DNA of 28,720 bases from Phoronis australis (lineage: Eukaryota; Phoronida; Phoronidae): assembly GCA_002633005.1 (NCBI GenBank), contig NMRA01000931.1:64001-92720 (forward strand). Direction: 5' to 3'. The translations under genes and the position numbers were made by a program. Shown here one piece after another: positions 1-15,949 of this stretch. The notes beneath the pieces are model-generated. The model saw only the letters and a program-made list of their open reading frames with translations, searched no databases and was not told the origin of the DNA. Position 1 is the stretch's first letter; each line of letters begins with the position of its first letter.

Positions 1-109
1 GGTGTATGTTAGTTTACAAAAGTTTGTGGAATGTGTAAATAGATAGGTATCACACTAATGGAATCGAAGCATTTGATAAGTTACTTGCAGTTGCTTTTCA
101 TTTTGACAG

Positions 110-272
110 GCATGATGGACGTCAAACTTATGATGGAAAAATTGGGTCAAGCTAAGACACATCTAGAGATTAAAAAGATGATAGCGGAAGTCGATGAGAC
201 GAATAAAGGTGCCATATCTTACAGGGAATTTCTACTCATGATGCTAGGAAAGAGAAACTCCATTCTAAAACT
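110..272 (+). CDS. AIF1: AIF1 copy 1, EF-hand 2 exon
   Basis: 163-nt exon between TTTTGACAG and GTAAGT, entering with two bases of a split codon and leaving with two bases of a Leu codon. It has exactly the length and phases of the equivalent exon in copy 2 (25089-25251). It encodes the last residues of EF-hand 1, with D instead of E at the loop's twelfth position, and all of EF-hand 2 (loop [12 protein letters not shown]). Confidence 0.9.
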
Positions 273-1461
273 GTAAGTGGCATGTTCCTCACGATTTTAC
301 GATAACAATGTATACTTAAGCTCAAACGACAAACAGTGATATTCATCGGCCATTTTGGCGATATCATAACGTTTAAGGATGTAGTACATTTTTGTTTATG
401 CATGGGCGGCGCACCATAGGGGGGTGGGGGGGGGCTAGTAGCCCCCACTTTTTTCAGTGCTACGCCGTACATGGTCTATAGACGGTGCACCACAGGGGGG
501 TTGAGGAGGCTTTTGCCCCCCACTTTTTCAGTGCTTCGCCGCCCATGTCTTTTAAGGTGAAAATATATATTTGCAAATTATTCATGTTCGCATTGTGGTG
601 TCTGCAAACATAATACCATATGTGAGGGCGTGTTGTAACCACACACCGACCAATCGTGAAGAATCGTCAAAGATACATTTACTGCATGCAGGAATAGTAC
701 ATTAACATTTCTCAAAAATAGGAAAGTAGGTCACCTCCCACGGCAGCAAGACTAATACTTTGTCATACAGCGATTACGGGATATCGCAAGTAAAGAATAG
801 ACTGAAAAAGCATTCGTGGTTGTTTAGACTGTCACGTTATCCATTGACCTAATTTAAGTTCAGCCCAGTTAGATACCACGCCAAAATAAGAGCCCCACCT
901 CGTAACCACAGGGACCCGGTTCTCGTAAACCTATGGCAAAAAATAGTATAGCGACCGGGCAGATGGTCTCAATTTCTTTAATGAACTGGGTGGAAGTGAT
1001 AGCTCGAACGTTGTGTTCCTGTGGTGAAAAAGTTGTGATCCTGTGGACGAAAATAGGCACAGACGGTGGCAGCAAAAATAAATGATGTCAAGTCCCGCTC
1101 GTATCTGTGACCAAATCCCACCCGGTTGCCATGTATTTCCCGCACCCGCACTTTTCTTTTGGTGCTGTGACCTCTGGTTACCGTAGTCACACGTTGGCTT
1201 TTGTGATTAACATGCAGCAGAACTTCTTGAATACCATTCTAAGCTCCTCGTCACTATAAGTACGCTTCTGTGTGATTTCGAAAAGTCACGTCTCTAATGT
1301 TGACACGTCGTACTCATTTCCAGCCCTGTGGTTTTGCTTTCAGCATCCTAATGTTTGAGCAGAAGAAGAACGCACCCGAGAGGCCCACTGGTCCACCTCC
1401 TAAAATGTCACTGGCAGATTTAGGAATTGACAAGTCACGTGACGATTCTGTGGGTGTCTAG
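110..1461 (+). CDS. AIF1: AIF1 (Iba1)-like EF-hand protein, copy 1, 3' part only
   Basis: This is the 3' part of an allograft inflammatory factor 1 (AIF1/Iba1) paralogue. The visible coding exons are 110-272 and 1344-1461, joined by a GTAAGT...TTTCAG intron of phase 2. They encode the C-terminal half of the protein: the end of EF-hand 1, the linker with [15 protein letters not shown]-hand 2, [12 protein letters not shown], and a proline-rich tail with PTGPPPK, ending in GDDSVGV-like residues (DDSVGV) before TAG. The AIF1 family are small Ca-binding, actin-bundling proteins of phagocytes. No exon for the N-terminus or the first half of EF-hand 1 is present in 1-109, so it must lie outside the window. 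The tail is longer than in copy 2 (38 against 23 residues in the last exon). EF-hand 2 has K at loop position 5, where a ligand is usual. Over the shared EF-hand exon it matches copy 2 at 39 of 55 residues. No stops or frameshifts are seen, so it looks functional. Confidence 0.9.
401..546. mobile_element. CATGGGCGG-ended mini-element in the last intron of AIF1 copy 1
   Basis: The ends are CATGGGCGGC and GCCGCCCATG, a perfect 10-bp inverted repeat. Inside are two diverged copies of one unit: 401-473 and about 481-546. Each has the order GGTGCACCAC-like, a G-run, CCCCCACTTTTT(T)CAGTGCT and a GCCG end. A third, internally deleted copy in the other orientation is at 4014-4055. The short G/C-rich inverted ends resemble non-autonomous hAT-type elements. 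No protein is encoded. Confidence 0.6.
1344..1461 (+). CDS. AIF1: AIF1 copy 1, last coding exon
   Basis: Begins after GCTTTCAG, completes the split Leu codon and reads [20 protein letters not shown] then a further 18 residues to TAG. ILMFE-KK and PTGPP match the conserved AIF1 C-terminus. An AATAAA 80 bases after the stop fits the 3' end. Confidence 0.9.
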
Positions 1462-1540
1462 AAAAGCATGGACACCATCTGACGCATTTCCACAATGACT
1501 TGTACTATGCTATGAGCCCTATGCGTCTCATTGGTCCACT

Positions 1541-1546
1541 AATAAA
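1541..1546 (+). terminator. Candidate polyadenylation signal for AIF1 copy 1
   Basis: AATAAA lies 80 bases after the TAG and is the first such hexamer downstream. The cleavage site itself cannot be seen. Confidence 0.5.
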
Positions 1547-4013
1547 TACTTATCACCGAGGTCTTCATCAACATCAAGTTTGTTAAACATGACGTCACCG
1601 ACTGTATATTATGTGATCCTGGGAGTAATATATAGATATTGGTCCTAGGTGATCGGATCAAAGTGTTTTGTTTGCACCTTGCTTTCATTCTGCATTTTAA
1701 TCGCCTTGCCAGTCTACAGTTGTGGGATGACATTTGTAATTTGTAAAGTTGTAAATACATTGTATACCTAGATTTAACTACGCTCAACGGTATTGTTTTA
1801 TTCTTGTTAAGTCACAAACCATCTTAGATTATTAGAAAATTAAGCATACTGCGCTCAGTCGTTATGACGGGAAATTCCGCCTGGGCTAGCAGCCATCTTG
1901 ACTGGAAATTCTGGGTCATTGAATCTGATTACATTGCACTGTATACGGTGGCGAACAGGGGGTTTGGTTGCCCGTGTTACATGATAGACTTCGCGTTGAC
2001 TCAGCTATCAGAATCCTGTGAACTTCACTGGGAATTAATATCAGAACCGACATTTAAGAATAAAATGTCGTAATATGTTGTTCCATTTACTTACCAGGCA
2101 ACAATGTTTTAATCCTATCAGTCAAATTTTTAGGGCGACAACCACAGATCGAGTGGTTGACCTCGTATAAATCACAAACTGGTTCAACAAAATCACTTGT
2201 TTGTGCCATGTTTCAAGACACCAGAAGAAAACACCCCAACTTGATTGTGATTTTGGCATTTTTTTAACCAGCATCTAAAGTGAAGCCAAGATTACAAATT
2301 TTCTGGCCCTATAGATTCCAAAAATTCAGGGTAGAAATTGTGACGGGACGTTCGTAACTTTACGCTTATTGTTATTCTTATTTAGTTGCAAATGTTCAGT
2401 TATTCTTATGCTAATGTCTTTGTTGCGTCTCAGTGCGCCTTTGTTACGTGGGCATGTGGGAGCGACTGTATGTGTCGGGCACTTCGCTAGCGACAGGCTT
2501 AGGAGAAGGGTGTTTCCTTCCTTTGCTTTCATGAAAATTGATCGTTATCATGTGCAATTGAACTGAAACGTATGCCTGATGAGAGGAAATACATATTTTT
2601 GATGTTCAGTGGAGACTTGCTCTGTTACAAAATGTTTTTTAAACTTTAGATTATTTCCCATTTTCATCGGAAAGGTATTCTTTGTATTTGTGTCAAATGT
2701 TTAGCCTGGACGCGCTTCAAAAATGCAACTTGCACACCCGGTTGCGACAGAGTAGGGACCAAATTGGTGTAATTGTACTCAAAACAAGTTCGAAGAACTA
2801 CAGAATAACATTCCTGGCAATCACTCATTTAGTCCTTATAATCTATATCAAACCTGACTCATTTTTTCATGTTTAACTTTTACCGATTTGCATAAAAAAA
2901 TTTCTCACACGTTGCCGGTTTAAAACTACAAAACTGAAATTTGATTTAAGGATATTTTGCCCAAAAGAAGACATGGCTCTCATGGTTTCAGAAAATCAAA
3001 CTGTTTTGTAACTAATAAAGATTTGGAATACTAATGAACCAACTGCAAGAACAGAATTAAATACATTCTAATAACTGTAAAGTCCTTGGCTTGAAAATCG
3101 TTATGAAGTGGGTCTATTTTTAAGGCAAAATGTCAAAAAAAATGCGATTTTTGCATTTCTTTCAAAATCACAAATTCACGCCTATCCGATTCATTCTAGA
3201 TAAGAGACAAGACTCCAAATGCTATTGCCCAACATTTTTCAGAAATTTAGGCTAAAACGTGTCACTATCAATCAATCAATGAAATTATTTCCAAATTTTT
3301 ACTCCTTTGAAGGGTACTTGTATTTGCACACAACTTTGGACTTAACAAGAGAATTCAATCAGCATAGTGGGACTTCCAGATCCTTGCACAGCAGGCTTGC
3401 GTTCAATAGACGCAAAAGGAAAAGATAGTAAGAAGAAGAGACATAATTTATTTTTACATAACATTAAACTGTAAGATTACATAATTGGGTAGCCAATAAA
3501 GAAAGAGGTCGCTAATATCTGACTACCAACAAAGTAAAAACCATGCGTTTTCATAATAAATAATAACTTTAAGAACTACAATAATATACAAGATACTCGC
3601 GCAGTTCTTCACGAGATACCTCTCAGGCGAAGCACGTTATCACAATAGGTTTTCTCGTCATTTTGCCATGATGTGCAGACATTTCATTTTAACTTCACAA
3701 AATTACCGAGTTACATTCGCAGCAATCACTACCCGTTTAGTCCGTATAATTGTTATCAAACGTGCAACAACTCGTTTTGAGTGAGGAAAATGTAAAGTTT
3801 TTTAACACATTAACATTTTCTTACCACTCTATCTCAATACACCATAAAGGTATAACTTGTAGAAAGTACACTAGATGGCACACCTTATAGATAGGGAAAC
3901 TCAACAAAGCAGTGTCTTTTGGTCTAACTTTTGTATGTCCACAGAGAACAAAGGTGATTCTCTCACCAGTTTCCCCTGGATAGAGAGTGGAGACGAGATT
4001 CCAGAGGCACTAG
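1547..4013. other. Intergenic spacer without recognisable gene
   Basis: AT-rich DNA between the convergent 3' ends of AIF1 copy 1 and the Cdc42-like gene. Short open frames here show no family motifs or matching splice sites. Two diverged direct copies of a repeat lie at about 2806-2860 and 3712-3765. On the minus strand an AATAAA complement at 3447-3452 could end the GTPase transcript, giving a 3' UTR of about 1 kb. Confidence 0.5.
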
Positions 4014-4055
4014 CAGGGGCGGCGCAGCACTGAAAAAAGTGGTGCACCGCCCATG
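4014..4055. mobile_element. 42-bp remnant element with 5-bp target duplication
   Basis: CAGGGGCGGCGCAGCAC and GTGGTGCACCGCCCATG flank TGAAAAAA. ACTAG occurs immediately on both sides (4009-4013 and 4056-4060). It is an internally deleted copy, in the other orientation, of the element at 401-546. The duplication shows real insertion. Confidence 0.65.
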
Positions 4056-4436
4056 ACTAGTCCTGCAGCTTCCAAACATGTATGTAGGTTACAGTACATG
4101 TACATTCCAGTGTCCACTCTTCTGAAGGGTACATGTGGTCTACTTGTATTTGCGGAGAAAAATAGATATGAATAAGGGAGTGTTTTCAAAATGCATCTAC
4201 TAATTGCACTTTGTGTTTACCTTTGCAAGTTGTGTGAAGATAGCGAGTGTTTCGCTGGTATGCTTGGGAACTTTGAAGCTTGTCCTAGGAAAAATGGCGA
4301 CAATTGAAGCGAAGTAGGTCTGCGAGGTTGGATTGATGATAGGATTGAATTCAGTGTTTCGTAAGGAAACATTTTTAGCCGTGCAAAGTTCTCGCCATCA
4401 CCATCCTAAAAGACATTGTCTAAGTTGCGAACCTGC

Positions 4437-9458
<5,022 letters not shown>

Positions 9459-9810
9459 TTAGCGGGTTCACACGCACACAGACAAGCTGCGGCAGTGCAG
9501 TCGTATGCAATTGATGTAAAATGCACCAGCAATGCGATTATCCTATACCTAGAATGTGGTCTTGCACTGGCGATGTATGTCACCTCCGACCGGGGTAGGT
9601 ATATTTCCGTAGCCTCTAATTTTACTTCGGTCTTTCGTATCTGTGCATGAGTGAACAGCCATGTGATTTTTAAAATGGAGAATTACAGCCTTTATGTGGA
9701 ACTCAATAGTTTTGAGAGTCACGCTTGAATTTACCTTCCCCAATTTCATTGCAAACTGACACTTGCTGGGTTATGCTGTGTGGAAATTGAGGAACCCTTC
9801 ACCGGCCACG

Positions 9811-9934
9811 GAGACACCCTCGAGGTATTCTTCACTACTGAGACACCCTTGAGGTACCGTTCACTACTGAGACACCCTTCAGGTACCCTTCACTACTGAG
9901 ACACCCTTCAGGTCCGCTTCACTACTGAGACACT
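9811..9934. repeat. 29-bp minisatellite, about 4.3 copies
   Basis: Four full units starting at 9811, 9840, 9869 and 9898, plus GAGACACT. The unit is approximately GAGACACCCTTCAGGTACCC followed by TTCACTACT. Units differ at a few bases. A decayed half unit (GAACCCTTCACC) precedes it at 9792. Confidence 0.9.
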
Positions 9935-10317
9935 TAGGATCTGTACTGAAAAAATCTGAGTGGTCGACAGTCACTTTTCATTCATTATTTAATTAGGAGT
10001 TTTGGCAGTGTGAATCCACTGGCTATCAGTTCGTAGTGATTGCAAGCAAACGGTGGCTTTGGGGCAATAATCGCTGATTTAGTGTATTTAGTTGTTCGTT
10101 TATTATGTAGCCGGTTGCACTTCTGGAAAAAGTTTGTTTGTAATCAGTTTTAATAGACTTTGTGAAATGTTTTTGATGTTTGTAGGAAAGAATGCAGTTC
10201 ATGTTGTCAGGTTTTGTAAATATTGTGAAACAGGCTGCTGGTGCTGACACGACATGGATTTTCAAGACACTGAAAAATCAGCACGTGTTGAGTGTCACTT
10301 TAAATCACTTTTCGTAA

Positions 10318-10482
10318 AGGGGGTTTCCGTTGATAAGCCTATGGGCGTATATTCGGAAAATTAAAAATTTCAGGCGTTTTAGCAACACCAAATAAACGCC
10401 CATGGGCGTGTATTGGGCATAATTTTCCGAATAAACGCGCATGGACGTTTTATTGGGTGGGCTTATCTACGGAAAACCCCGG
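10318..10482. mobile_element. Harbinger-like MITE with TAA duplication
   Basis: AGGGGGTTTCCGTTGATAAG at the left pairs with CTTATCTACGGAAAACCCC at the right. A second inner inverted pair is TTCGGAAAATTA and ATAATTTTCCGAA. TAA flanks both ends (10315-10317 and 10483-10485). The 3-bp TWA duplication and G-rich ends fit PIF/Harbinger elements. No coding sequence. Confidence 0.65.
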
Positions 10483-11104
10483 TAACACAGACTCCAGAAC
10501 CTCATAGAATTCGGTGCATTTCATCAACGACAAAACGTGATTACTGGTGGAGCTGATGGTTATTTTGCAAATGCATACATGAGTCCGCGGTTTCAAGCAT
10601 GCACAGCGTGTTTGCGCTGCGAGATGTTTGTTTTCAGCATTGTTGCTGCTGTCGTATTAGCGCTTATCTAGGTCAATGTACCTACGTGTAAGTCCAGATG
10701 CGCCTATTTCGGGTTCGCCTGTGCGTCAAACACTTGAACACGGAACCAAAAAGCAGTGTTTGAACACATTTAAATCAAACTCGACTTTTCAGTTACAAGA
10801 CGGTAGACATTGTTTAACATTTGTTATTTAAATTATAAGTACCAATACGAGACACATGCAATATACAGTGTACGAATAACACTCAGCTTACGACACACAT
10901 ATTCAAGAGATATTCGCCTATACAAAAAGCTTGAGCAACTAATTTTCTTTGAAAAACACATCATTTCGGCTGCAGGTGTATGGACAGAAATGGGTGCATA
11001 CCCAGTAACATTTAATACACTGTGTAACGCTATACATATCTCTGCACATATTTTACACGTTAATGTATACAATACCTTTCCAGATACATGGCAACACAAC
11101 TTAC

Positions 11105-11340
11105 CTTTAATCACTCTTTCTCTGATGTTCCCACCGTCACCCAACTCGACAGTATACTTAGACTGGCCACGCGGTAAGCTCGTAATACTTTGAAGAAGTC
11201 CTGCTCTTGGGCAGCACTGCCGCACCTCAGTACGAGCCAATTTTCGTCATGTTTCGAGACATCTGATTTATCCTGACCTTCGCATTTCCTTTCAGTTGCG
11301 ATTTAGTGCTCCTGTTCTGTAATACGTCACGTGAGATGCA
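11105..11340 (-). promoter_or_regulatory. Candidate 5' non-coding exon and promoter of the Cdc42-like gene
   Basis: On the minus strand a perfect donor AAG|GTAAGT ends a possible exon at 11105. About 220 bases upstream (near 11325-11336) is TCACGTGACGT, which combines an E-box with a CRE-like half. The coding exon at 9422 has an acceptor just before its ATG, so an upstream non-coding exon is expected, and this is the best donor I noticed. The open frames crossing the area show no recognised domain. Confidence 0.3.
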
Positions 11341-12619
11341 AAAGTACACCCAACATCCGAAATGAAACTATTTCCACTTCCAGTCTGTGGGGAATTCATA
11401 TGAATCATTATAGGACGACGAGACCTAATTTATACGGGCTAAAGAATGAAGGTTAGGGACCGAAAGGTTTGTTTACATGAGTCATATTTTTTAACAGGCA
11501 ACACGGGGCGACGAAAGTTCGTGTAGGTCTGTATATTTGCGAATGTCTGATGTTATTATAAACGGGCGGGGTCTAAATGTGCTTGAATTGTTGTTTACTT
11601 CATCAGAAACATAGTATGAACTTAAACGTGCATTTCGTCCTATAAGCTGGTTAAAAACAAAAATCAAATTCAGCCTTATTCTCTCATAAAATCGATCTCG
11701 TGATATTCCTTACCGTGATAGGATTATGTTTCCGTTACCAACAACTAATAGAAACCGTCGGTGCGCATTGCCCATTACTTTAGCTTGGATATAGAATCCT
11801 ATTTCGGTAAGAAATATTACGGGACTGGATTTGTGAGGGTTCAAAGTCATGAACATGTTTTTGTTGGCAAAACAGGCGAATTTTGAAGTGACAATTATAA
11901 ACGTACATTCCTTCGCCAAGGACTATTTCTGATTCCATACATACTCACGATGATGCATTCTTACGTCAATTGAGATAGATATCGCAAAGATTTCCAACCT
12001 CACTTTTTGTTCCGTTAACTATTTCACCGCCAGCGATAAGACAATGAAACGTGACACTTGACGTCACTCAACAATTGGTCAAGTAGAGCGCTTGATCATT
12101 TGTTGAACCTCTGAATCGGTTAGATGTTAGTTTTGCAATATGTGCTTTTGAAGAAATAGGAATAGTGTGACTTGTTAGAGTTTTGTAGATATACTGCAAT
12201 CAATTGTCTTTCTAACAGTGTCATGCAGCGTAAATGTTTCCACGACTTATGACCGACATTGTCGCAAAAAGCATCTACTAGAATCAGCGAAACCAATCCA
12301 AAATCAATGCGAAGTCTCCTCAGCAGTCTCACGCAATTTCTCGCCTGGTATCGTAAATATTTTGAACTCATGCAAACGGGACGAAGTCTCCTCCGTCAAC
12401 TGCGATCAAATCTTCATTAAACAGCGTATAGCAGCGCCATCTATTGTTCGTTAGGAAACAGAACCGTCAAGCGGGTTATCATTCAGTCTCATTCTTAGAA
12501 TGTCTCATGAGTCCCCGTTTGTACACATCAGCCTATCACAACGAACAGACTTGCTAGTGCTCATTCAGTGACTTCACTCAAATCGGAGTTAAAATCGAGC
12601 CTCAAATCGAGAATGTTTC
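11341..12619. other. Spacer without recognised gene
   Basis: No exon or element recognised. A CTCF-like core on the minus strand (ATAGATGGCGCTG) is at 12432-12444. Confidence 0.45.
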
Positions 12620-12970
12620 CGATTACAGTAACAGGGTGTTTGTTCCATCGAAACAGCAACCCCGGTGTAAAGCAGATATCCCAGAGTCGAAAACAGACAC
12701 CCGCACCTTCAAAACAGCTAACCAGCACGAAAAACAGGAACCACGACCTTTAATATAAGAGTTCCGGGGATCGGACAGGGAACCCGGGTAACGAAAAAAA
12801 TTGTTCGGTATTTCCTGTCCGATCCCCGGGATTCCTGTTTTAAATATCGGGGTTCCGTTATTTTTCGGGCTGGTTAGCTATTTTGAAGGTGCGGGAGTCT
12901 GCTTTCGACTCCGAGACATCTGTTTTAAACCGAGGTTCCTGTTTCAATGGAACACCCTGAGTAATCGACT
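12620..12970. mobile_element. About 350-bp foldback (long imperfect palindrome)
   Basis: The arms pair outward from a centre near 12797. CCGGGGATCGGACAGG (12764-12779) pairs perfectly with CCTGTCCGATCCCCGG (12814-12829). GCACCTTCAAAACAGCTAAC pairs with GTTAGCTATTTTGAAGGTGC. ACAGGGTGTTTGTTCCAT pairs with ATGGAACACCCTG. Gaps and mismatches lie between these blocks. The GGTTCCTGTTT-like motif recurs within the arms. No gene is encoded, although the structure produces two mirror-image short open frames. It is probably a foldback or MITE element. Confidence 0.75.
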
Positions 12971-14649
12971 GTGAACTGAAAAAATCCCGATTCCCGCTCC
13001 TACTAGTCCTGGTGACACTGCGTGTATATGAGTAACTCACTCACAAATAGGAGACAATGTGGCCTACTGGGTTTCTGCCTCCTGTTAACAAAGGCGTAGG
13101 CTCGAATTCCACTGGACCCCACTGCTAGACCATTGAGTATGGTCTTTAGCTTCTCAGCTCCGTCTTAAGTTGCGTAAATGTATAGATACATTTATTAATG
13201 AATGAAAGTTGTTTCAGGAGTTAGATGCAAATTACCCGGCTCAGTGACCTACGCACGTCCAGTGATGCAACGTGTAGTATCGGACCACCTGGACTATTTT
13301 TTTATAATTTCGTAAGCTTAACTGCATTTCCTCAGTACTTTGTTGTCAAAAACAAAACATGAATTTAGCTACTTGAGATCATAAAATCTGTTCCATAAAA
13401 TTCCTTAATAGGACTAAATTAATTTCCATTACTTACAAGAATTTCGCAAGCATTTAGCCTGGAGTCAGATTGCTAGACTGTCTTCATATAGGCAAGCCCG
13501 TAGGAAAGTAAAAGTTATTGGGGGGAGGCACAAGCCAACTGTGATTCACCAAACGTTTACCGTCCCTCCTATCGCCGCTTCCCACGTTTCAGCAAAATTT
13601 CACAGAGAGCGAGATTGAAGCCTAAGGACCAGCGCAGATGGATGCTGGGAGCTGGACTGTCTACCTCAAGTGAGCTTTAGCACTGAGCTGGCAGTTCACA
13701 CACCAAGTGAAAGTGCGACAACAAGAACTGAACGAACTACAAGGCTAGCCACTGGTGAGCTCAGCTATAGTCTAGACGTATTTCCAGAAAAGAGCCCTGT
13801 ATAAGGTTCTAGAAGCATTTTAAGTAAAAGTTGGGAACAAGACTTTTTCACACAATCAAGGTATGGCGAATTCATCTAACCCTGTTCCCAAGCTGAATTT
13901 TTCAGTTTTGACCATCTAATTAGCATAAACAAAATTGCGGCCAAATTGTGAAGTTCGGGTGCATTCTTGTAAAAGAAATCACAATTTACCATTTAAAATG
14001 GTAAAATGTCTCACCTGTACACTTCTTGTAAATACTTCTTGAGCAATACATCACTTATGAAAAATAAAAAATTGCAACTCTAAAAACTAATTATGCAAAT
14101 AAGGTGCCGCCATTGCCTTACAATGCAATTTTCGTCTTAAGTTTGTGCTCCTGCAGGCTAACTTAAAAAAGGTGTTTAAACTTTAATTTTCATGGTCAAC
14201 AAACATGCTAAAAGACATTTTTGAAGCAGTTTATTTCATATTTATAGGGTTATAGATGCATACTTACAGAATGTGGAAAACATAGTCGTTAGTCTGCAAT
14301 GCTCGTTAAGCAAGGTGTCACAATTTTGGCAGAATATAAAGACAAATGTTCAAACTAACCCGTTATCTTCCATTCATAAAAAAACAATATAAATATTGTT
14401 ATTGAAAACATCATTAGATTCTCAGTTGTATGAAATTATTTTCAGGCCTGCTGAACACAGTTTTAGCATTCACTTTTTGGTACTTTTTAACGTGCCTGAA
14501 GCCAGGCAAATCAAACTGTTTTCCTACAGGGAATCTGATCATGGATGTGCTGCTGGCATGTGCATAACGGTATGCATCGAAATCCAGATTTCTTGCATTA
14601 GCATTGTCTACTGTTGCGTTGTTTCTGGCATGCACACAATACGATCTAT
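12971..14649. other. Spacer without recognised gene
   Basis: AT-rich, with only a short palindrome at about 13986-14006 (TTTACCAT...ATGGTAAA). No exon recognised on either strand. Confidence 0.4.
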
Positions 14650-15605
14650 AGGCAGATGTCTGGGATAGACCTCTGTGTCATCAGTATGGGCTGCAAGCAC
14701 AAGTTTGTGTGTTTCCTTCCCATATCAGAGGGTGCTGGGAGCTCAGGTATGGGACAATGAGCATTTTGCTATACCTTGACCTGATAGTGCACTCTCCACA
14801 TCATATGGAAACGGAGGGCATTATGCGTTGGAGGAAGGACTTCTGTGTTCACGGGCTTGAAGAATAGTAAATGGCGTGCTACATCTACAGGTCTCTTTTC
14901 GTCGTGTTGTATATTCTGCAGACAAACACTTCTGAAGACGTCATAATTTTCTCAGTGAGTTCACCAATGCAGAGGTTCTTAAGCAATCTGATATGCTCTA
15001 GGAACACGTTCCATGATGATTGTTTCATGGGATTGGCAAAGAACGAGTTGGTGCCAAATCCGGTCACGGCAGGAAAAGCAAACTGTTAGGATTTGTTGCT
15101 GTGCCTGATATCATTCAAATATGTTCACATTGCGTTTGATGAAAGTGCGATACCAGAAGCAGTAGAAAACCAGTATCCCTTGAAAACACGACTGACTGTG
15201 GACAGCATGCAGTACCAATGTTGCATCTGCTTCTTCATGTGTGGATTTCAGAGTCCTCAAATATGTCATGTCCTTAGATGATTTGATTGACTTCCAGCTC
15301 ATCTTTGAACCCTCCTGCAACCATAACCACTTTATCTTCAGGCGCCTACAAACACAGTTTCTCTGACAAGAAATTGGCTAGGTCTACTTTATTCTCAGCC
15401 AGTGCCCGAAACTTTGACCAGTTTTGAGTAAGAGGTATATCACGGCCTTCCAAAAATCGCCTGATTTGCCGTGTTCCATTACTGCGCTGTTTTCTTGATG
15501 TGTTCTTCATTGTTTCTTCTTTGTATCTGTCAAATACAATATCAATTTTATGATATGGTCGACTCACCTCATAAGCCGTAGCTAGACAGCGAAATACATC
15601 CCTGT
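14650..15605 (-). pseudogene. Broken copy of a multicopy invertebrate gene family
   Basis: Minus-strand frames, read from 15605 down to 14650, give one degraded protein. It starts VFRCLATAYEVSRPYHKIDI and VFDRYKEE, then RQIRRFLEGRDIPLTQNWSK and DLANFLSEK. A TAG at 15348-15346 follows, then APEDKVVMVAGGFKDELEV in the same frame. After a frameshift come LKSTHEEADATLVLHAVHSQ, then FPAVTGFGTNSFFANPMKQS and IGELTEKIMTSSEVFVCRIY, then LPPTHNALRFHMMWRVHYQ and LQPILM near the end. I recognise this order from uncharacterised proteins repeated many times in marine invertebrate genomes. Their HEEAD and DTDV blocks suggest a FEN/PIN-like nuclease fold, but that is from memory. Here the DTDV block is destroyed. 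At least two frameshifts and several stops make it a pseudogene. Its repeated nature suggests transposon association, which this window cannot confirm. Confidence 0.65.
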
Positions 15606-15949
15606 CTACCTTCTACTATTTTCTTGTCTTAGTCTTTGTTTCTGATTTGTTTCACCACATCATATAAGTTGGCAAATGTTGGGGCACTATTTTTGCGCAT
15701 AGGCGCATGAATTGACGCACGTACATACACAACAGGTTGTGATTAGCCACGTAAACAGTCAGGGTGAAGTATTTATAAAATGCCGAAAGAAAACAAAAGA
15801 AACTCACGAATTCGATGCGTATGGGATAAATACAAAACGTACCTCGTGTGGCGTCACTCCTGCTGAGGGGTACCCTTAGTGGGAATCGTGCTCGGTGTGT
15901 AATATATGTGTTACATGCTTTTACATTTTTCACTACCATCCCACGACAG

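Noticed and set aside
58-109. Upstream ATG extending the first AIF1 exon frame from position 58
   Set aside because: The AG acceptor at 108-109 and exact match in length and phase to exon 25089-25251 show that the bases before 110 are intron.
10810-11240. Overlapping 127- and 135-codon open frames on both strands
   Set aside because: Neither shows a recognised domain. KYTVELGDGGN on the minus strand faintly recalls integrase C-terminal or tudor folds, but there is no supporting neighbouring domain.
12568-13040. Short open frames on each arm of the foldback
   Set aside because: They mirror each other because of the palindrome and lack any family similarity.
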